A model generated the notes under the pieces. It saw only the letters and a program-made list of their open reading frames with translations, was not told the DNA's origin and searched no databases. The translations under genes and the position numbers were made by a program. 64,000 bases of DNA from Aquilaria yunnanensis (lineage: Eukaryota; Streptophyta; Magnoliopsida; Malvales; Thymelaeaceae), in assembly GCA_039654915.1 (NCBI GenBank), contig CM077599.1, forward strand, positions 8,620,501 through 8,684,500, given 5' to 3'. Within the stretch, counting starts at the first letter, position 1; each line of letters begins with the position of its first letter. Positions 46,745-59,922 of the stretch are shown piece by piece.

Positions 46745-47617
46745 GGCCCTGTTTAGTTTTAGAGGATTTTCCAATTTTTTTGAAAATTAGAAAATGAAAA
46801 GAAAACATGTTTACTTAGTTGATTTTCTTTTTCAGTTTTCTTAAAAAATAGTTTTCTATTACATGAAGATTTGGAAAGTAGTGATTTAGTTGATTTCCTA
46901 ATTTCCCCGATCCATCTCTTATGTTGCTGTCTTTTCGCACTTTTGCCTGAAGAACTTCTCGATCTTTTACCCAACCAATCTCTCTTACTCGACCAACCTA
47001 CCCTCTGCCGCCACCACCAAACAACATCTCTCTTTCCATCACCACTGACTAACCTTCCCGTCACCCTTGCCCAACCAGGGTCATGGAACTCGTCCGTCAC
47101 CTGACTAGCCACTGTCTCTCTCGGCTCCTTTGGTTTGACAGATCTCTAAATCCTTCTCTCTCATTCGATTAAGACAACTAAGTTGGCCTCGGGACATTAA
47201 TTTATCCATTGGAAGCAACAACAATGACATCGAAGCTGTGTGATAATGGAATCAACGGTGAGTGTCATGCAATTAGGAATGATGGAGAAGGTGGTGCAGA
47301 TGCACGTGATAGAAAAATTAGGAGCCTATGTGACTGAGAGCAAAAAGCTAGGGGTAGGCTTTGACTTTTTTTGTTTGCACTTTTAAAGCTGATAGACTTG
47401 GAAAAATCTACAATTATAGTTCATAATTTTTTTTTTCAATTTTCAACTAGGGAACAAAATTTTTTTCAATGTAGTGTATTTATATATAATCATTTTAATT
47501 GTTTTAAAACAACTAAACATGTTTTTTAAAAAAACACTTTGAAAAATTGTATATAGAAAATGAAAACAAATACCAGCAAATGAAAATAAAAATTATTTTT
47601 TACAACCAAACGCCACC
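46745..47617. mobile_element. PIF/Harbinger-like element (873 bp)
   Basis: TTA flanks both sides (46742-46744 and 47618-47620). The ends are imperfectly inverted: GGCCCTGTTTAGTTTTAGA at the left and, reversed, GGTGGCGTTTGGTTGTAAA at the right. GG(C/T)...G(T/C)TTRGTT termini with a TTA duplication suggest PIF/Harbinger. The AT-rich inner flanks are also roughly inverted (AACATGTTT blocks). The GC-richer core (46880-47350) has only short frames with no recognised domain. Non-autonomous. Confidence 0.55.
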
Positions 47618-48047
47618 TTAATATGTCTTTTTCCATTAATTGAGACTTAGTGGCAAAATATTTGATTTCAAAAATTTGAGTACAAAATGAAGCATTTTTT
47701 TGGGCTTGAAAATTAAGGTTGGTCTGGTTTATGATTTATTTTTCTTAAATTTTTGCCCCCAAACTAAAATTTAAGAAATTTCTTCTTGAATTATGTGTAG
47801 TAAGAGTTTAAATGATAATTAAAAAATAAAAAATTCTTTTTGGGTTTTGTGTTATGAAAGTTTTGTACAATAATATAAATTGAATGTTAAAAACTTTTCT
47901 AAAAAGAAAATGCTTTATCGTTTATGGGATGACCCAAAAACAAATGTGCTTAATTTTTTTTGGTGTGGAAATAATATAATTTACATGACTAACTAATGTC
48001 AAATCCAAGCATAAGGAAGCAATGAACAAATTTACATCAAAGGCCTT

Positions 48048-48452
48048 GTTTTTTATACTAAATAATTTATTATTTATTGTATTGAGTTTTGACAGTCACA
48101 ACTAGAATCAGACCTAATTATTACTGATTTATGGAGTTCTGGGCCTAATTAATGAATAGAGACACAATGAAGCTAATTAGGCTCAGAAACCAGGACACAT
48201 GCCCACGAAGCCCACTTACTGGCTATATAAGTAGGGAGTGTCTCTCTCACTTTCCCATAAGTTTTACATCACAATTTTACTGACTTGAGCGTTGGAGGCG
48301 CCTCCCCCGCGACACACCCAACGGCCCTCCTAACATCTCTTTTCATGTCTTTGTAAGCAAGTCATTGGAGCTGGCTAATGATCAAATGTCTCCATTGTCT
48401 CGCCTGAAACCCTAAGATATTTGACTATCAAATGGTGCATCTGTGGGAACAA
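48048..48452 (+). mobile_element. Possible single LTR plus primer-site remnant
   Basis: A region ending GACTATCA followed by AATGGTGCATCTGTGGGAAC resembles the LTR end and primer-site junction of plant gypsy elements (TGG..CC(A/G)TCTGTGGGAAC). Upstream, CTATATAAGTAGGGAG (48221-48236) looks like an LTR TATA. No matching second LTR was found in the window. The LTR start near 48048 is a guess from a TG. Confidence 0.35.
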
Positions 48453-48459
48453 TATGCTC

Positions 48460-49837
48460 TCCTGGGACCTATCCCAAAGGCAAAATCGCCATTTTGATGC
48501 CGCAACTCTAAATCGCTACGGTTGTCTACAGCATCAAAACTGCAGAGCTAACAACAACAATCCATAGTGGAAATTGCAGAGCAATATATTGAGCCAGTGC
48601 TTTAGGGGGATAAGGGATCACGTCGACAACGACTCCACGGGTTCAAATCTCAATTGCATCATTGAGTGCGCCAAAATCGGCTACTGCGGTGCTCACCACG
48701 ACCCTCCAATGCGAGAAAAAAAGCCAAGGGCCTCCAAGTAAACGTAGAGAACCCTGCCAGACAATGACCGAAGATGATCTAGGAGGCCATACATCCTTAA
48801 GATCCCTGACTTGGGCGAAGTGTCGTCACCTGAATCGATGATCCCCCTAAATCTCTTTGCCAGTGGATCACACGAAGCTCAACTGGGCGATAAGCATGGC
48901 CAGGATGGTCCCTACCTCACGCTTCCTTGCTTCGTTGCTTGCTTGACGTGATTTGCCTTGACAAGGTCCACAACGTCGCTCCTCAGACTCATGATGTCAT
49001 CTCTTTTGAAACTCCGGAATGAGGATTTGAACTCCACTTTAGGGGCCTCTCCATCCGATGTTGGTGTAGTGCCTCCATTGTCACAAGCAAAAAGTGAGAT
49101 TATTGCCGTTCGAGATCATTGCTACTGTGTGGTTTTTGACGCACTCAATGGAGCAACATTTATTGTTGGAAAAGAGAAAATTGACAGTGGTTCGACATTG
49201 GCCCCACATGCCATAAGAAGCATTTTGAATCCTTGCTCTGGTGAAATTATATCAGCCTTATATTAGATCTTTTGGATTGTTTGGTTATCTTTAAGCTGCA
49301 GACGAGAAAGGAGCTGTGGAACATCTCCCGTCACGATTGGGTCTCAAAGCATCCAGCTTAGCGGCACTGAAATCTCGATGGTAAGGAATGCTTGTTTGCC
49401 TGGACCATAGTCAACACCGGGGAAGCCCTAGAGTTACAAACTGGGTTTGCTAGAAGCGCTGCCAGGACCACCTTCTTCTGGAAATTGTCAGCCATTAATA
49501 GGTGACAACAAAACCCAGAACGTGCTTATGACTCAAGCAAATGGAGCGGATCCTTACTGGCTACTTGAGGAATTTGAGAACAATTTCCTTGACCTCATGT
49601 GATGGATTCACAACTCAATCGTATCCATCGTTGAGTGCAAGAACACATCCATGGCCGACTCCGTGTGCACATGAATTTTATCCCGGAGGTAAAGTTTACA
49701 TTAATTGATTAGCTAAATGGTGAAGATCTTAGTGCACACAATTTATGATGAGCTTGCCACCATGGTGATTCCTTGTTTGTTGCACCTAACTAAACATGCC
49801 ACTAGTGCTGTTGTATTACATAGGCAAAAAGAAATGA

Positions 49838-49873
<36 letters not shown>

Positions 49874-52230
49874 TACATTGCTGAGAATTGTGTGATTGCG
49901 TTGTGGACCATTGCCATCTCTCAAGATTAAAAGTGTTTTGAACACCATTTATTAGCCTATTGGAGTGTCCACCTTTTGACTTGTGAACTTATTTATATGG
50001 CAAACTTTATAAGCCAACTAACGCCCATATAAAGAGAGTCAATTTGGTCAAAGTGCCACAATATCTCAACCTGTTACGGCTTCCTTATAGGGCTAAATAA
50101 TGCCAACGAGCAAACAAAAAAGGGAGACACAGATGTGGTAAGTGAGGAAAGGGGCGCCTCGCCAATTTGAGCACTAGATGATGGAGCAATCAATAGATAT
50201 TTAAACAATAAGCTCGGTCACGCATTAGCACTTCGTGAAAAAAACAATTGACTTGTACATATTTTACAGTGAAATTTTTACAATTTCTCTCAATGAGGTA
50301 ACATTATAATTTTGCATAAATTTTGTGAAAAATGGCATGGCACAGGTGCTTGCATATTTCTTGCATAGTGAACACCTATTGTACCTCATTGGTTGATTTT
50401 CATGGATAGGCCGTGCATGGATGATTATGATGAAAAACAAAAAAAGGAAAAAAAAAAAAAGAGAATGGAAAGAGGATTGCATTTTAACCATATGGCCATA
50501 TGTCAACAATAATTGGCATTACTAATTTGTTAATTGCCTGCCATGAAAACTTATGTCATGATTTAGCATTTCACCCCCTCATAGTTATAAATGAGAACCT
50601 GACTGAGACCAGACATTATGCTATGTAGCATGAATACTAGAAAACTGTGTAAAACATAATAGCTTGACAAGTAGCATATGCACGCCATTAATTATGAAGA
50701 AAAGTATAATATTTGTGGATTTTTCCATGCTATATCATGAACATTTTATGTGGCAAAGCTTTATTGAACATATTAATTTGCCATTATGAAGAAAGATTTT
50801 GGATAGAGTTACAAAAGCCCCCTAACCAGACACAACTTCTAAACTTGAGGTCATTTGTAGCAAAATTTGTTAAGCTTGTTAACTTATTCTTTGTGGAGAG
50901 ATAATTTGTATAAAAGTGGCAAGGGTCAAAAACTCTTCATAGCTTATGCACGAAGCTCTATATTCAAAGAGCACATGAAGACTTCTGTATACACATGTAG
51001 GGGCACAAAATAATTTATGCCATCGAGCCATAACGTCTCACTACCGATGAGATAATGGTATGGAGAATTCAAATTTTCCCTCAAGGTTTGAATGACATTT
51101 TACTAGTAATATGACTCATTTTCCTTGTGCAAAGATGACCATCACTTGATATAGAAATACTATGAGGGTTATATACCCAATGTATGATATACAAATCCAT
51201 TGTATGACCCTATGATCACATAATATTCAGCTATATAAAATTGTCCTCATGGAGGCTGGAATGTTTAGGCTCAAGAATGGAGCCAAGTGCCGAGTGCTAT
51301 AAGCACTAACTGTACACAAAAGAGCATCAGGCCCTTTGATGATGGCTCTTATTTAGTCATGTTTTTTATATATTTTTCTTTTGAATTTGCTTGTCTTTTT
51401 GTGTGTTTTTATTAGGATATGGTGCTTAATTAGTTTAGATTTCCTTTTTTAGGCTATATTTTAGCTTCATTTGAGTTAGAAATGATTTTTGCAAAGTTTT
51501 AGAGCTGAATTACAAGTTCTGACAAAATTTGGAGCTGACATGTCTTGCAACATGCCCATGTAATTCCTTACACGCCTGTGTCTGAATTACATGCCCGTTT
51601 TCCAAACCATGTTTCATTTAGTAAGATTTTAAGTTCCAAAGGCATTACACAATCTTTATCATGACTATGTACCAAACTGTGTCTGTCATTTTTTTTAAAG
51701 GATTTTTTGGGTTATTTCATGAAAGGAAAGAACAATGTGGCAAATAGGAAAAATATAGAGAAAGAGGATGGTTTTTGTGGAGGAAGATTGCCGAAGGCAG
51801 TTTTGATAATCAACACTGTTTAATGTGCAAAGGAGAGAAAAAGAAGAATGGCTATAGGAAAAGAGATAAAATTGGACGAAAGAGAAACAAAAAAAAAAGT
51901 TAGATGAGAAAGAAGCAAAAGAAAATGAAGAAATATAGGAGAAGAGTGAGGGTAAGTTGCATGTTTTTCTAATTGAAAGAGGAAACAAAATCCCACTTAA
52001 GTCCCACATCTCCCATGATTCTTTCAAAATAGTCCATACTTTTCACTTTTTAATGGCTCAGGTTGTGCTAATGGTTATTTATGTTGGTAATTACCAACAG
52101 TTCAACCCATTGGAAAATTACCAACAGCTTGAACATTGGTAACTGTCACAAACAGTTCAACACATTGGTAATTACATAAAGTTTGACCATTAGTAAATTA
52201 TCCATTGGAAAATTGTCAAAATTTAGTAGT
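48460..52230. other. Gene-free, repeat-derived DNA
   Basis: No recognised protein. The moderately GC-rich part (48460-49700) may be decayed retroelement interior, as its frames contain no known domains. A (GA)n tract lies at about 49843-49872. Confidence 0.45.
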
Positions 52231-52235
52231 GAAAT

Positions 52236-53345
52236 TGTTAGTGTTGTGCCCAAAAGTCAATCATGAGATGACTATATCTTGTACATTAAGTCTTAATATT
52301 TTATTGAGACATTATTCCAATAATTATATTTGTTGTTTGTTTTTATATAACATAATCAAATATAATTATAACCCTAGAATAATAATATTCTGAAACATCA
52401 CTAGTCTAGTATTATTGTAGAATGAGTTACAATAATACATAAACCCTAGCGTATGTGTAAATAATATGAGATATGTAGTCTACATATGGGTACAAATTGG
52501 AGAACTTATGTACTGAATCGACCCACGATAAGAATGCTACATGGATTGTTATATGAGTATCATAAGTGATTTTTATAGTGATCATGGTATATGTCGTCAT
52601 TTGACCTAAGATTATCAAGGTTCACTACATGTGAGTCACATACTTTAATACTTTCCCTTATTCCTCGTAACTAAGTGAATATGAAAGTGGTTATTGGGTA
52701 TATCACATATCATGCGAAAAGATTTGTATGATAAAGATGGAATTTGTTCCTCGTATGTAATGAGAATGATATCTTTAGACCCCTTAATTGAGTGAGACTT
52801 AAAATGTATGACTATACTTGGATGGGTTGATGTAACATATAAATGTTATCAGTTTAGGTCATTGTACTTGGGAATTAAAGAAACCATAAATTGGGCTATA
52901 CGAGAGTGATACATTCTATATCTTGTATTCGGTCTTGATATCCTTGAATAAAAGGACAATGACATATACAAATAACGATCATAGAAGTTTAGTGAAATCA
53001 CAAACTATCTTATCGCTTGGGTAGCAATGATTTGTTACTAGATACCACTCATTGTTTATGATCATAAATATGGTTTATGATCATTACCAACGTGATAAAA
53101 ACCTATAGGGTCACACACTTAGACCTAATTGGATTATTTTGAGTGTATAGGCCAATTATTGGTTTTAGTTTTATGATAATTTTGGGTTAATTATTGGCCC
53201 AAAAGTTGAGTCATTATTGAGTTCGAAATTAGGCCTAATCAGATTAGGATTGCGAAACCTACTTGGCTTAAGAGTTACGCTTCACTATATATACATTATA
53301 TAGTGATTATTCTTGTAGCCGTCTCCTTTTGATGAAATCAGAAAA
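52236..53345 (+). mobile_element. Possible solo LTR (copia-like)
   Basis: The block begins TGTTAGTGTTGTGCCC and ends near GATGAAATCA, with an internal TATATATACATTATATAG promoter-like stretch near 53288. Its overall word content resembles plant copia-type LTRs. The flanks GAAAT and GAAAA nearly match as a 5 bp duplication. A second LTR and coding region are absent. Confidence 0.3.
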
Positions 53346-53349
53346 GTTT

Positions 53350-53985
53350 TGAAAATTCTAACTATACTATTCTTTCACTATTTCTTGGAGGCACAAGCTA
53401 ACCGGTCGAGATGTGGTGGAGATATGGTGATTTAAGTGATTCGTGTAGATATTGTAAAGAGTTTAAATACATTAACTGTTCAAGTTTTGTTATTTTGCTT
53501 AATAATTGGATGAAAGACCTTAACCCTCTTGGTGCAACAATTTTTCAATACTAAATTTACCTTATTTCACTTGAATTTTGAAAATTTTCGTTTAATTTTC
53601 ACTACATTCCATGACTCTCAAGCCCCTATAAAAACATGGCTGAAAATTAGGATAGATGACAGGGACTCAGAGACGGGACAGCGAGAAGAGACAGAGGAAT
53701 TGGATTCCCATGACAGAGGCATTGGATTCCTATCTTTTAGTTAACCTCCCGAGTTAAAAGGGCAAGTTTGAAAAACAAAAAAAAGATAGAGAAAATGGTA
53801 ACTGATCGCTGATCAATTTGATCTCACATAATCAACTTAATTATTCTTGGCATACAGAGTCTTTCAACTTTATTATCACCGGGCCCAGGGCCGACATAAA
53901 TAAAGAAAAAGAAAAAGAAAAAGAAACTTTGAAACCAAACGGCAGTGAATTGAAATTAGATTCTTCGGAAAAGGAAAAGGGAAGG
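53350..53985. other. Spacer 3' of the peroxidase gene
   Basis: No gene recognised. The portion next to 53989 should contain the peroxidase 3' UTR on the minus strand. Confidence 0.5.
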
Positions 53986-53988
53986 GTC

Positions 53989-55777
53989 TCAACTGCTGGC
54001 AGCACAAACCTTTCTAATGACTCCACTAGAACCCGTTTTGACATTGATCCGACCCATCTTTTCGACGGAGAGAGCGAACTCGGAGTAGAAGTTCTGGAGG
54101 GGGCCGGAAACGAGCTGGGTGATGTAGGCAAGCGTGGTGGAGTTGGTGGTCAAAGCGGCGTCGGACTGGAAGAGGCCGCGACGTTTGAGGAGGAGCATGT
54201 AGTAGCCCAGATCGAAGGTGTTTCGGCTGCCGGGGTCCATCTCAACGATCGTGGTGTTGTCGTTGAGGCTCCTGCACTTTCTGGCCTTGAGGTTGGCAGC
54301 GTACTCGCTGTCGAGGGCCGGGTCCTGGGTTCCCGGCCCGGAGAAGTTGTAGAGACGGGCCGAGAAGGAAGAGCAGTGTGACATCCCAATAGTGTGAGCC
54401 CCTGAAAATCAACGTTGATGAATTATTATACTGTACCTACCAGCTACCTGAACTCTTCCTTGTTTGCGCATGCAATTTCTTATTGTGTACGGACGGAGCG
54501 TTAACCAGTAGCAAATTTTCAGATCAACTCAACAAAGAAAGATGAAATTAATTTATGGTAAAAAAAGGGGAACTAATTAAGCCAACTTTCCCACATCACG
54601 AGGATGGAGCTAGATGTACAGAAAAAGCACATGCGCGTGGTACACGAAAAATAAAAGTAGGTGTTGATTATTGATCTAGATACAGCTAGGCTCAAGTAAA
54701 GTGGGGGCAAGTAAGTAAAAATGGTTAAAGGATTTGGAGAGTATCGGGATTCGGGAGGAATTGACAGGCTACCTACCTGAAAGCAAGACCAAGTCTTTCA
54801 AGTCCAGGCCTTGGTTTCCAAAGAGCCTGACAAGGTTGCTGAAGTTGCTTGTGGGAGCAGGAATATTAGCCAGTGCTTCCGACGCATTCGATATCACTCC
54901 GTCTCTTCTTCCCGTCGGAACGCTCCAATGTGGACCTCCCTGATGAGGATTCGTTCATAATCATCATCATCATCATCATCACAAAGATAGATATATATTG
55001 AAATTATTGTGACGTGACTGGTCAGTTGTAATTATTAGTTTGTCAACTAATCCGGCAATTACAGATATACATATATATTCTATATGGTTATAATCAAGAA
55101 ATAACAACTAGCACTACTAGTACTATTTTACCCCCAAATTAATCTGTTAAAGAGATAGGAATAAATAATTAATCTAAAAAATAATAATATATATATTGTA
55201 GATTACTGACAATGGCAGAAACGGAGTCCCTTGCAGTTAGGGCAATAATATCAGCACAAGAGACAACGCCGGGGCATTCAGCTTCCAGCAGAGTCTTGAT
55301 ACCCTCTATGAAACCGAAGCCTCTCAAAGTTAAGTTTGGAGGTGCAACCTTTTCCGTCTGGTTCCCAGTTGCCGCTGTCGAGTTTATGAGCACTGATCCA
55401 TCACAACCCTGCAGCAATAGATCACAGCCATTATATTAATAATATATATATATGTATAATGCTAATAACAAACAAAGAGACACAATACATGACATTGATC
55501 ATGCCTAACAAAACTTGATTATATATATTAATTAAGTAATTGATTTATATATACATACCCTGACGAAGCAGTCATGGAAATGCATTCTTAAGATGGTAGC
55601 AGCGAGAGAAGGAACATGAGGAATGCGCTGGGTGACATAGTTTTGCACGATCTTCTCAGCTTTGGGGCACCTGCTGGCATAGTAGTTCAACTGCAGCTGC
55701 GCTTCACTTGCTGATCCCAAGAACCCCAATAAGATTACCATGATCCAGGCAATTAGGCCGCTCATTTCCAAACCCAT
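53989..55777 (-). CDS. Secretory class III peroxidase
   Basis: Four exons on the minus strand (55559-55777, 55211-55408, 54777-54939, 53989-54401) join in phase to 330 residues. This is the classic four-exon, three-intron plan and the usual length. A signal peptide covers about 1-26 (cleavage near SEA|QLQL). Distal haem residues are R64 and H68 in RMHFHDCF, and the proximal haem ligand is H196 in LLSGAHTIG. All eight structural cysteines are present (37, 70, 75, 118, 124, 203, 236, 326), as are calcium-site segments such as GCDGSVL. Several N-glycosylation sequons occur (e.g. NST at 82, NQT at 89, NLT at 98). The enzyme oxidises phenolics with H2O2 in the apoplast or vacuole, in lignin, suberin or defence roles. 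Substrate cannot be told from sequence. Intact. An ATG at codon 5 is an alternative start. Confidence 0.95.
54960..54981. repeat. (ATC)n microsatellite in peroxidase intron 2
   Basis: About six ATC/TCA triplets lie just upstream of the exon 3 acceptor, on the intron side. Confidence 0.85.
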
Positions 55778-55925
55778 TTAGTTTCTGTTGAGTAATTAGC
55801 TAGCTAAGCTAGCTGATGATATCTCTGCTACCTCGCTACTCTCTTTTGCGCTATTTGATTTTGGTGTATATGTATATAATTAACCTGGGTAGCTGGGGGT
55901 TCACATAATTACGGGGAAACCGAAA

Positions 55926-55935
55926 GTATTTATAG
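55926..55935 (-). promoter_or_regulatory. TATA box of the peroxidase gene
   Basis: Minus-strand CTATAAATAC lies about 150 bases above the ATG at 55777. Initiation about 30 bases downstream would give a leader of roughly 115 bases. Confidence 0.6.
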
Positions 55936-55939
55936 GACA

Positions 55940-56760
55940 AGCGTGACTCCGCATATAACGTCAGGAAAAGTTTGTGTGGGCCGGTGCCGGGGCCGCGGTT
56001 GACAATGACATGCAAATTAAAGATAAGACAAGATTATATATGCAATATAAAACTATTAAGCAAGTCGCGACAAAGATTACTAACTGATCAAGACCACCGA
56101 TTATAATTAGTTTTATATGTCTAGATTAGTTATGCATGTCTGTTCAGTTGCGTTTGAATGAATTCACCCACATTCATTACCCACTCTTCCACCTTCATCT
56201 ATAACCATACGAAACATTAGTACTAAAATTAATTTTTTTTTAAAAAAAAAGAAATAATTGCAAAGACTTCTGTTTTAGGAGTATTTTTTTTGCCCCTTTA
56301 TACTCAAAATTTTTTACAAGTACAAGAAATTAGAAGATACCACTGGACAAGCTAAGGGAGTAATATTAAAGTGTCAAACAATAAAAGGGTTTGGGTTACA
56401 ATTAGATCATTTTTGAATTTTTTTTTTCTTTACTAGAGAATGTGCTCACTACTCAAAATCTGACGAATACCAAAACAGATGTTCTTCTTTGCCAATCCAT
56501 TTGGCTGGCAAGAACGTCACTGATTGACTTAATTAGATATTCATCTTTTTCACTACAGCCTAATTTTACTGTTGCATACACTTGTGAATAAATGTATATC
56601 ATCAAGGGCCGGCGGTTAATTTGGCTTGTCAACTTTTTTCTTTTTTTCTGGTTCGCTTTAGAGTGTAGTAAAATTAAGGTATGAGATACAGAAAGTAATT
56701 GGGAACTGCGTATATAAATGGGACCAAAGTGAGTATAATGTTCAAAGACAAAGCTTTGGT
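55940..56760. other. Peroxidase upstream region
   Basis: AT-rich DNA upstream of the gene. No further gene was seen. Confidence 0.5.
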
Positions 56761-56770
56761 CTCAAGTTTC

Positions 56771-56897
56771 GTGGGCATATGTGTTGTGAGTATTAATCAT
56801 TCAACACCTCAATTAGTTCCGAATATTAATTACGTGGGCATATGGGTTGTGAGTATTAATCATCCAACACCTCAATTAGCTCCGAATATTAATTAAT
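56771..56897. repeat. 63 bp tandem duplication
   Basis: Two adjacent copies (start 56771 and 56834) share GTGGGCATATG.GTTGTGAG, TATTAATCAT.CAACACC and TCAATTAG.TCCGAATATT, differing at about three positions. Confidence 0.92.
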
Positions 56898-57132
56898 TAG
56901 CTTGTCATAAAATTAATTAGAAGGTGCTCTGCCTTGCATGTGTCGTCTCTGTGTATATGAATGTGTGTATTAGGATTAATTACGAATTGGTCTCTGGAGT
57001 AAAATTATACTAATTTAATTAGGTAAACCGACTTAAAAAAGTAATTGATACTATTTGGATATATATATAATGGCTAATGAAGAGTTATTTTGTGCGGAAA
57101 GATGCCTCCTAATATTCGAATTAAGAAATTAA

Positions 57133-57256
57133 GTCCTAATCAATTATTGGAAGACAGGGTACATGATGAAGTGTAAATCTGTGACGCAACACAGGTCCTA
57201 ATGAATTATTGGAAGACAGGGTATATGATGAAGTGTAAATCTGTGACGCAACACAT
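57133..57256. repeat. 62 bp tandem duplication
   Basis: Two copies (57133 and 57195) share GTCCTAAT.AATTATTGGA, AGACAGGGTA.ATGATGAAG and TGTAAATCTGTGACGCAAC, nearly identical and so recent. Confidence 0.93.
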
Positions 57257-57331
57257 ATATATACGTATGTGGCTGTCGGCGGCAAGAGATTAAGTAATTA
57301 ATGATAAAGTTACTTGGAAATATAATTAAGC

Positions 57332-58749
57332 GCGCAAATGACACCAATTTTCCTCAAAATATTACCCTTATTGCACTTTCATCCTCAGACTGTGAAATGT
57401 TGCATGGTTTGTTCTGAACTGTAGTGTCGCAGTGTTGATCCTCCGTTTATTACGATCAATAGACACTAACGGACAATAACTAAACTGCAAAAACATGCAA
57501 TATTATGACCAAACTGAAGAATGTAGTAAAATTCAAGGTCTAACAAAGCAATTCAATCGCACAAAAAATAAACTTGTTTTACAAATAATAGAGGGATAAA
57601 AAAGTAAAATAAAAACATAAATAATAATATAAAATTAATATGCATACCGTACTTTTATATAAATTTTTTAATTAAAATAAAAACAACAAATAAAAAATAG
57701 AGGATAACAATAAGTAAAATAATAAAAATAAAATGAAATAAAAATTATAAAAAATTAAATAACTATTAAAGAATAAAAGGAAATAAATAACTAAAGGGAA
57801 GAATAGATAAAAAATTCTTCTTAAATTAAAAATATAAATAGCATAAAAAATAATAAAAACATAAATAAGTTCAAAGATGAATATGATATGATTATAGCAA
57901 ATTATCACCTAAATACTGTTTACACATCCACAAGTGGTTCTTTTAATTTATAGTGCAAATAGCACTTAATAGATTATACTTTCAACAAGTGAAATAAATA
58001 AATAAAATATGAAAAATTTAACACATAAAAAAATAGAAGAAAAAAATAAATATGGGTCTATTTTTTATCATAATTTTCTATTTTATGTTTAGCTACTTTT
58101 ATTTTTTTTTCATTTTTTTCTAAACATTAACTAATTTTTTAAATTTTTAAATAATATCTTTATTGTCATTACTCCTTTATATTTTTTTACTTTTATGTTT
58201 TAATTTTATTTATTATTTTTAGTTATTATATTTTAACTTCATATCATATAATTTTATCATTTTATTTACTTACCCCTTTTTTATTTATTTATGTTTTTAT
58301 TATTTTATTTTTATCTTTTTATATTTATTTTATTTTATTTAATAAGAATATTTTTTATTATTGTATTTTATTTAGTTGATGTTATTATGTAATATTTTTT
58401 ATTTTCATAAGTTCTTTATGTTATATATATATATATATATATATAAGATTTGATATGATCTCTATTTTTTGTTATTATTATTTCTATTTTTATTTTAATT
58501 TTTTATTTTATCACCTATTTTCTTAAAGCGTAAGTTTTAATTTTGCTTTTTTTTTTCGGGTGAATTCAATTGAGTTATAATATTTCATTTTGTTGCAATT
58601 CAGCCTATTGCTGTTTAACGGTGGGAATGAACGGAGAAAGAACGGCATAACTTTATTAATAGTTTAGGATGAATCATGCAATATTTCATAGTTTGAGGAT
58701 GAGAGGACAATATGGCCGATAGTTTCAGGACAGCTGGTATCATTTACGC
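57332..58749. mobile_element. Inverted-repeat element (~1.4 kb), MULE/foldback type
   Basis: The left arm from GCGCAAATGACACCAATTTT (57332) pairs with the reverse complement of the right end GCGTAAATGATACCAGCTGT (58749). Both continue with TCATCCTCA.ACT.TGAAAT and TTGCATG.TT. The A-rich left core (57600-57900) faces a T-rich right core (58060-58530), so almost the entire element could fold back. A convincing target duplication was not found. No coding content. Confidence 0.6.
58424..58445. repeat. (TA)n microsatellite
   Basis: About eleven TA units in the AT-rich core of the inverted-repeat element. Confidence 0.9.
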
Positions 58750-58759
58750 TAAGTAATGA

Positions 58760-59912
58760 GGTTAATTAAAGGGGAAGGTTTGGTGACGGTGGCCGCTCGC
58801 GGTATGAGATTATGGGGATTTGGAAGAAAATCGTTTGCTTTGGAATGGGAACAAGGAGACTGGGAGAGAGTAGGGATGAGAGAATATCATAATCCAAATT
58901 TGGTTTACCTGCTCCATAATCAGGTAAATTATGATCATAATCCCAGTTGTCCTGTAACTAAAATCTCCATTCCATAATTATATATCGCACCTGCCCTGCC
59001 ACCCTAGCAGTTCGACATCAAATACTAATCAAATGGAAGCAAAATAGTATCTGGCTTTCCTCAAATCAATTTCGGCTTTGTTATTAAGAATGCTTAGTTA
59101 ATTAAGCATGCATGCTGGACTTTTTACATGTCTCAACTCGTGACACATGGAAGCCCAAGGAATACAAAAGCAAAGCGATGATCCATAACACAGAGGAATG
59201 TGTTTTCTTTTCTTTTTAACCCAAATATAATCCAAGCATAATAGCATATGCTCGGGAATTTCCACTTCCTGCCGTCTCGAGGAACCAACGCAAACCAGAT
59301 GACAAAATTATAGGCCAATAATAATGAGAAAATCCCGTGATTAATGCTAATAATATGCATTATGATTCTAATTAGGACAATCCATATATGGTCCCGTAAC
59401 AATAACAGTCGTCTTAATAAATGTGGTCCTTTATATTAATTAACTAGTACATTTTAAAGTTCTCTAACTCATATAATGTATCTTATTTCAGTCAATTTCA
59501 TCAATTACTCAATTATCCTGGATGGAAATTGTTTCTATAACACTTTCTACTCTCATGATAAGTTTCACATTGCTACGTGACCCATATTTCATAACAATAA
59601 ATGATTATACTGAAAAAAATAAAAAACTTTAGGTTGAAATTAACACAAACATAATCTTAGGGACTTAGAACATTAATCAGCCCAAACTTCATCTTTTGGC
59701 CCCCAAATCTTCTCTAGTAAATACTCATAGAATAATTAGGGGTAAGCATGGTTTGGGTTTATTCAATTTATGGTAAAACCGAACAGACCCAAAATAACTT
59801 TAGTTTCAAAAAATTTCAACTCAACCCGAGAACTGAATATAACCATAATTATGATTCTAGGTTTTTCAATTCTAATTCTTTGATTTTTTTGTTTATACCA
59901 TATACCTATAAT
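58760..59912. other. Spacer with a decayed repeat
   Basis: No gene seen. The part at 59740-59900 (GGGGTAAGCATGGTTTGGGT and AAAACCGAACAGACCC) resembles a widespread plant MITE-like repeat that the next element has interrupted. Confidence 0.4.
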
Positions 59913-59922
59913 AACACCAAAA

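Noticed and set aside
53818..54381. 187-residue open frame on the + strand
   Set aside because: Antisense to peroxidase exon 4, whose sense frame carries GAHTIG-linked and C-terminal peroxidase features.
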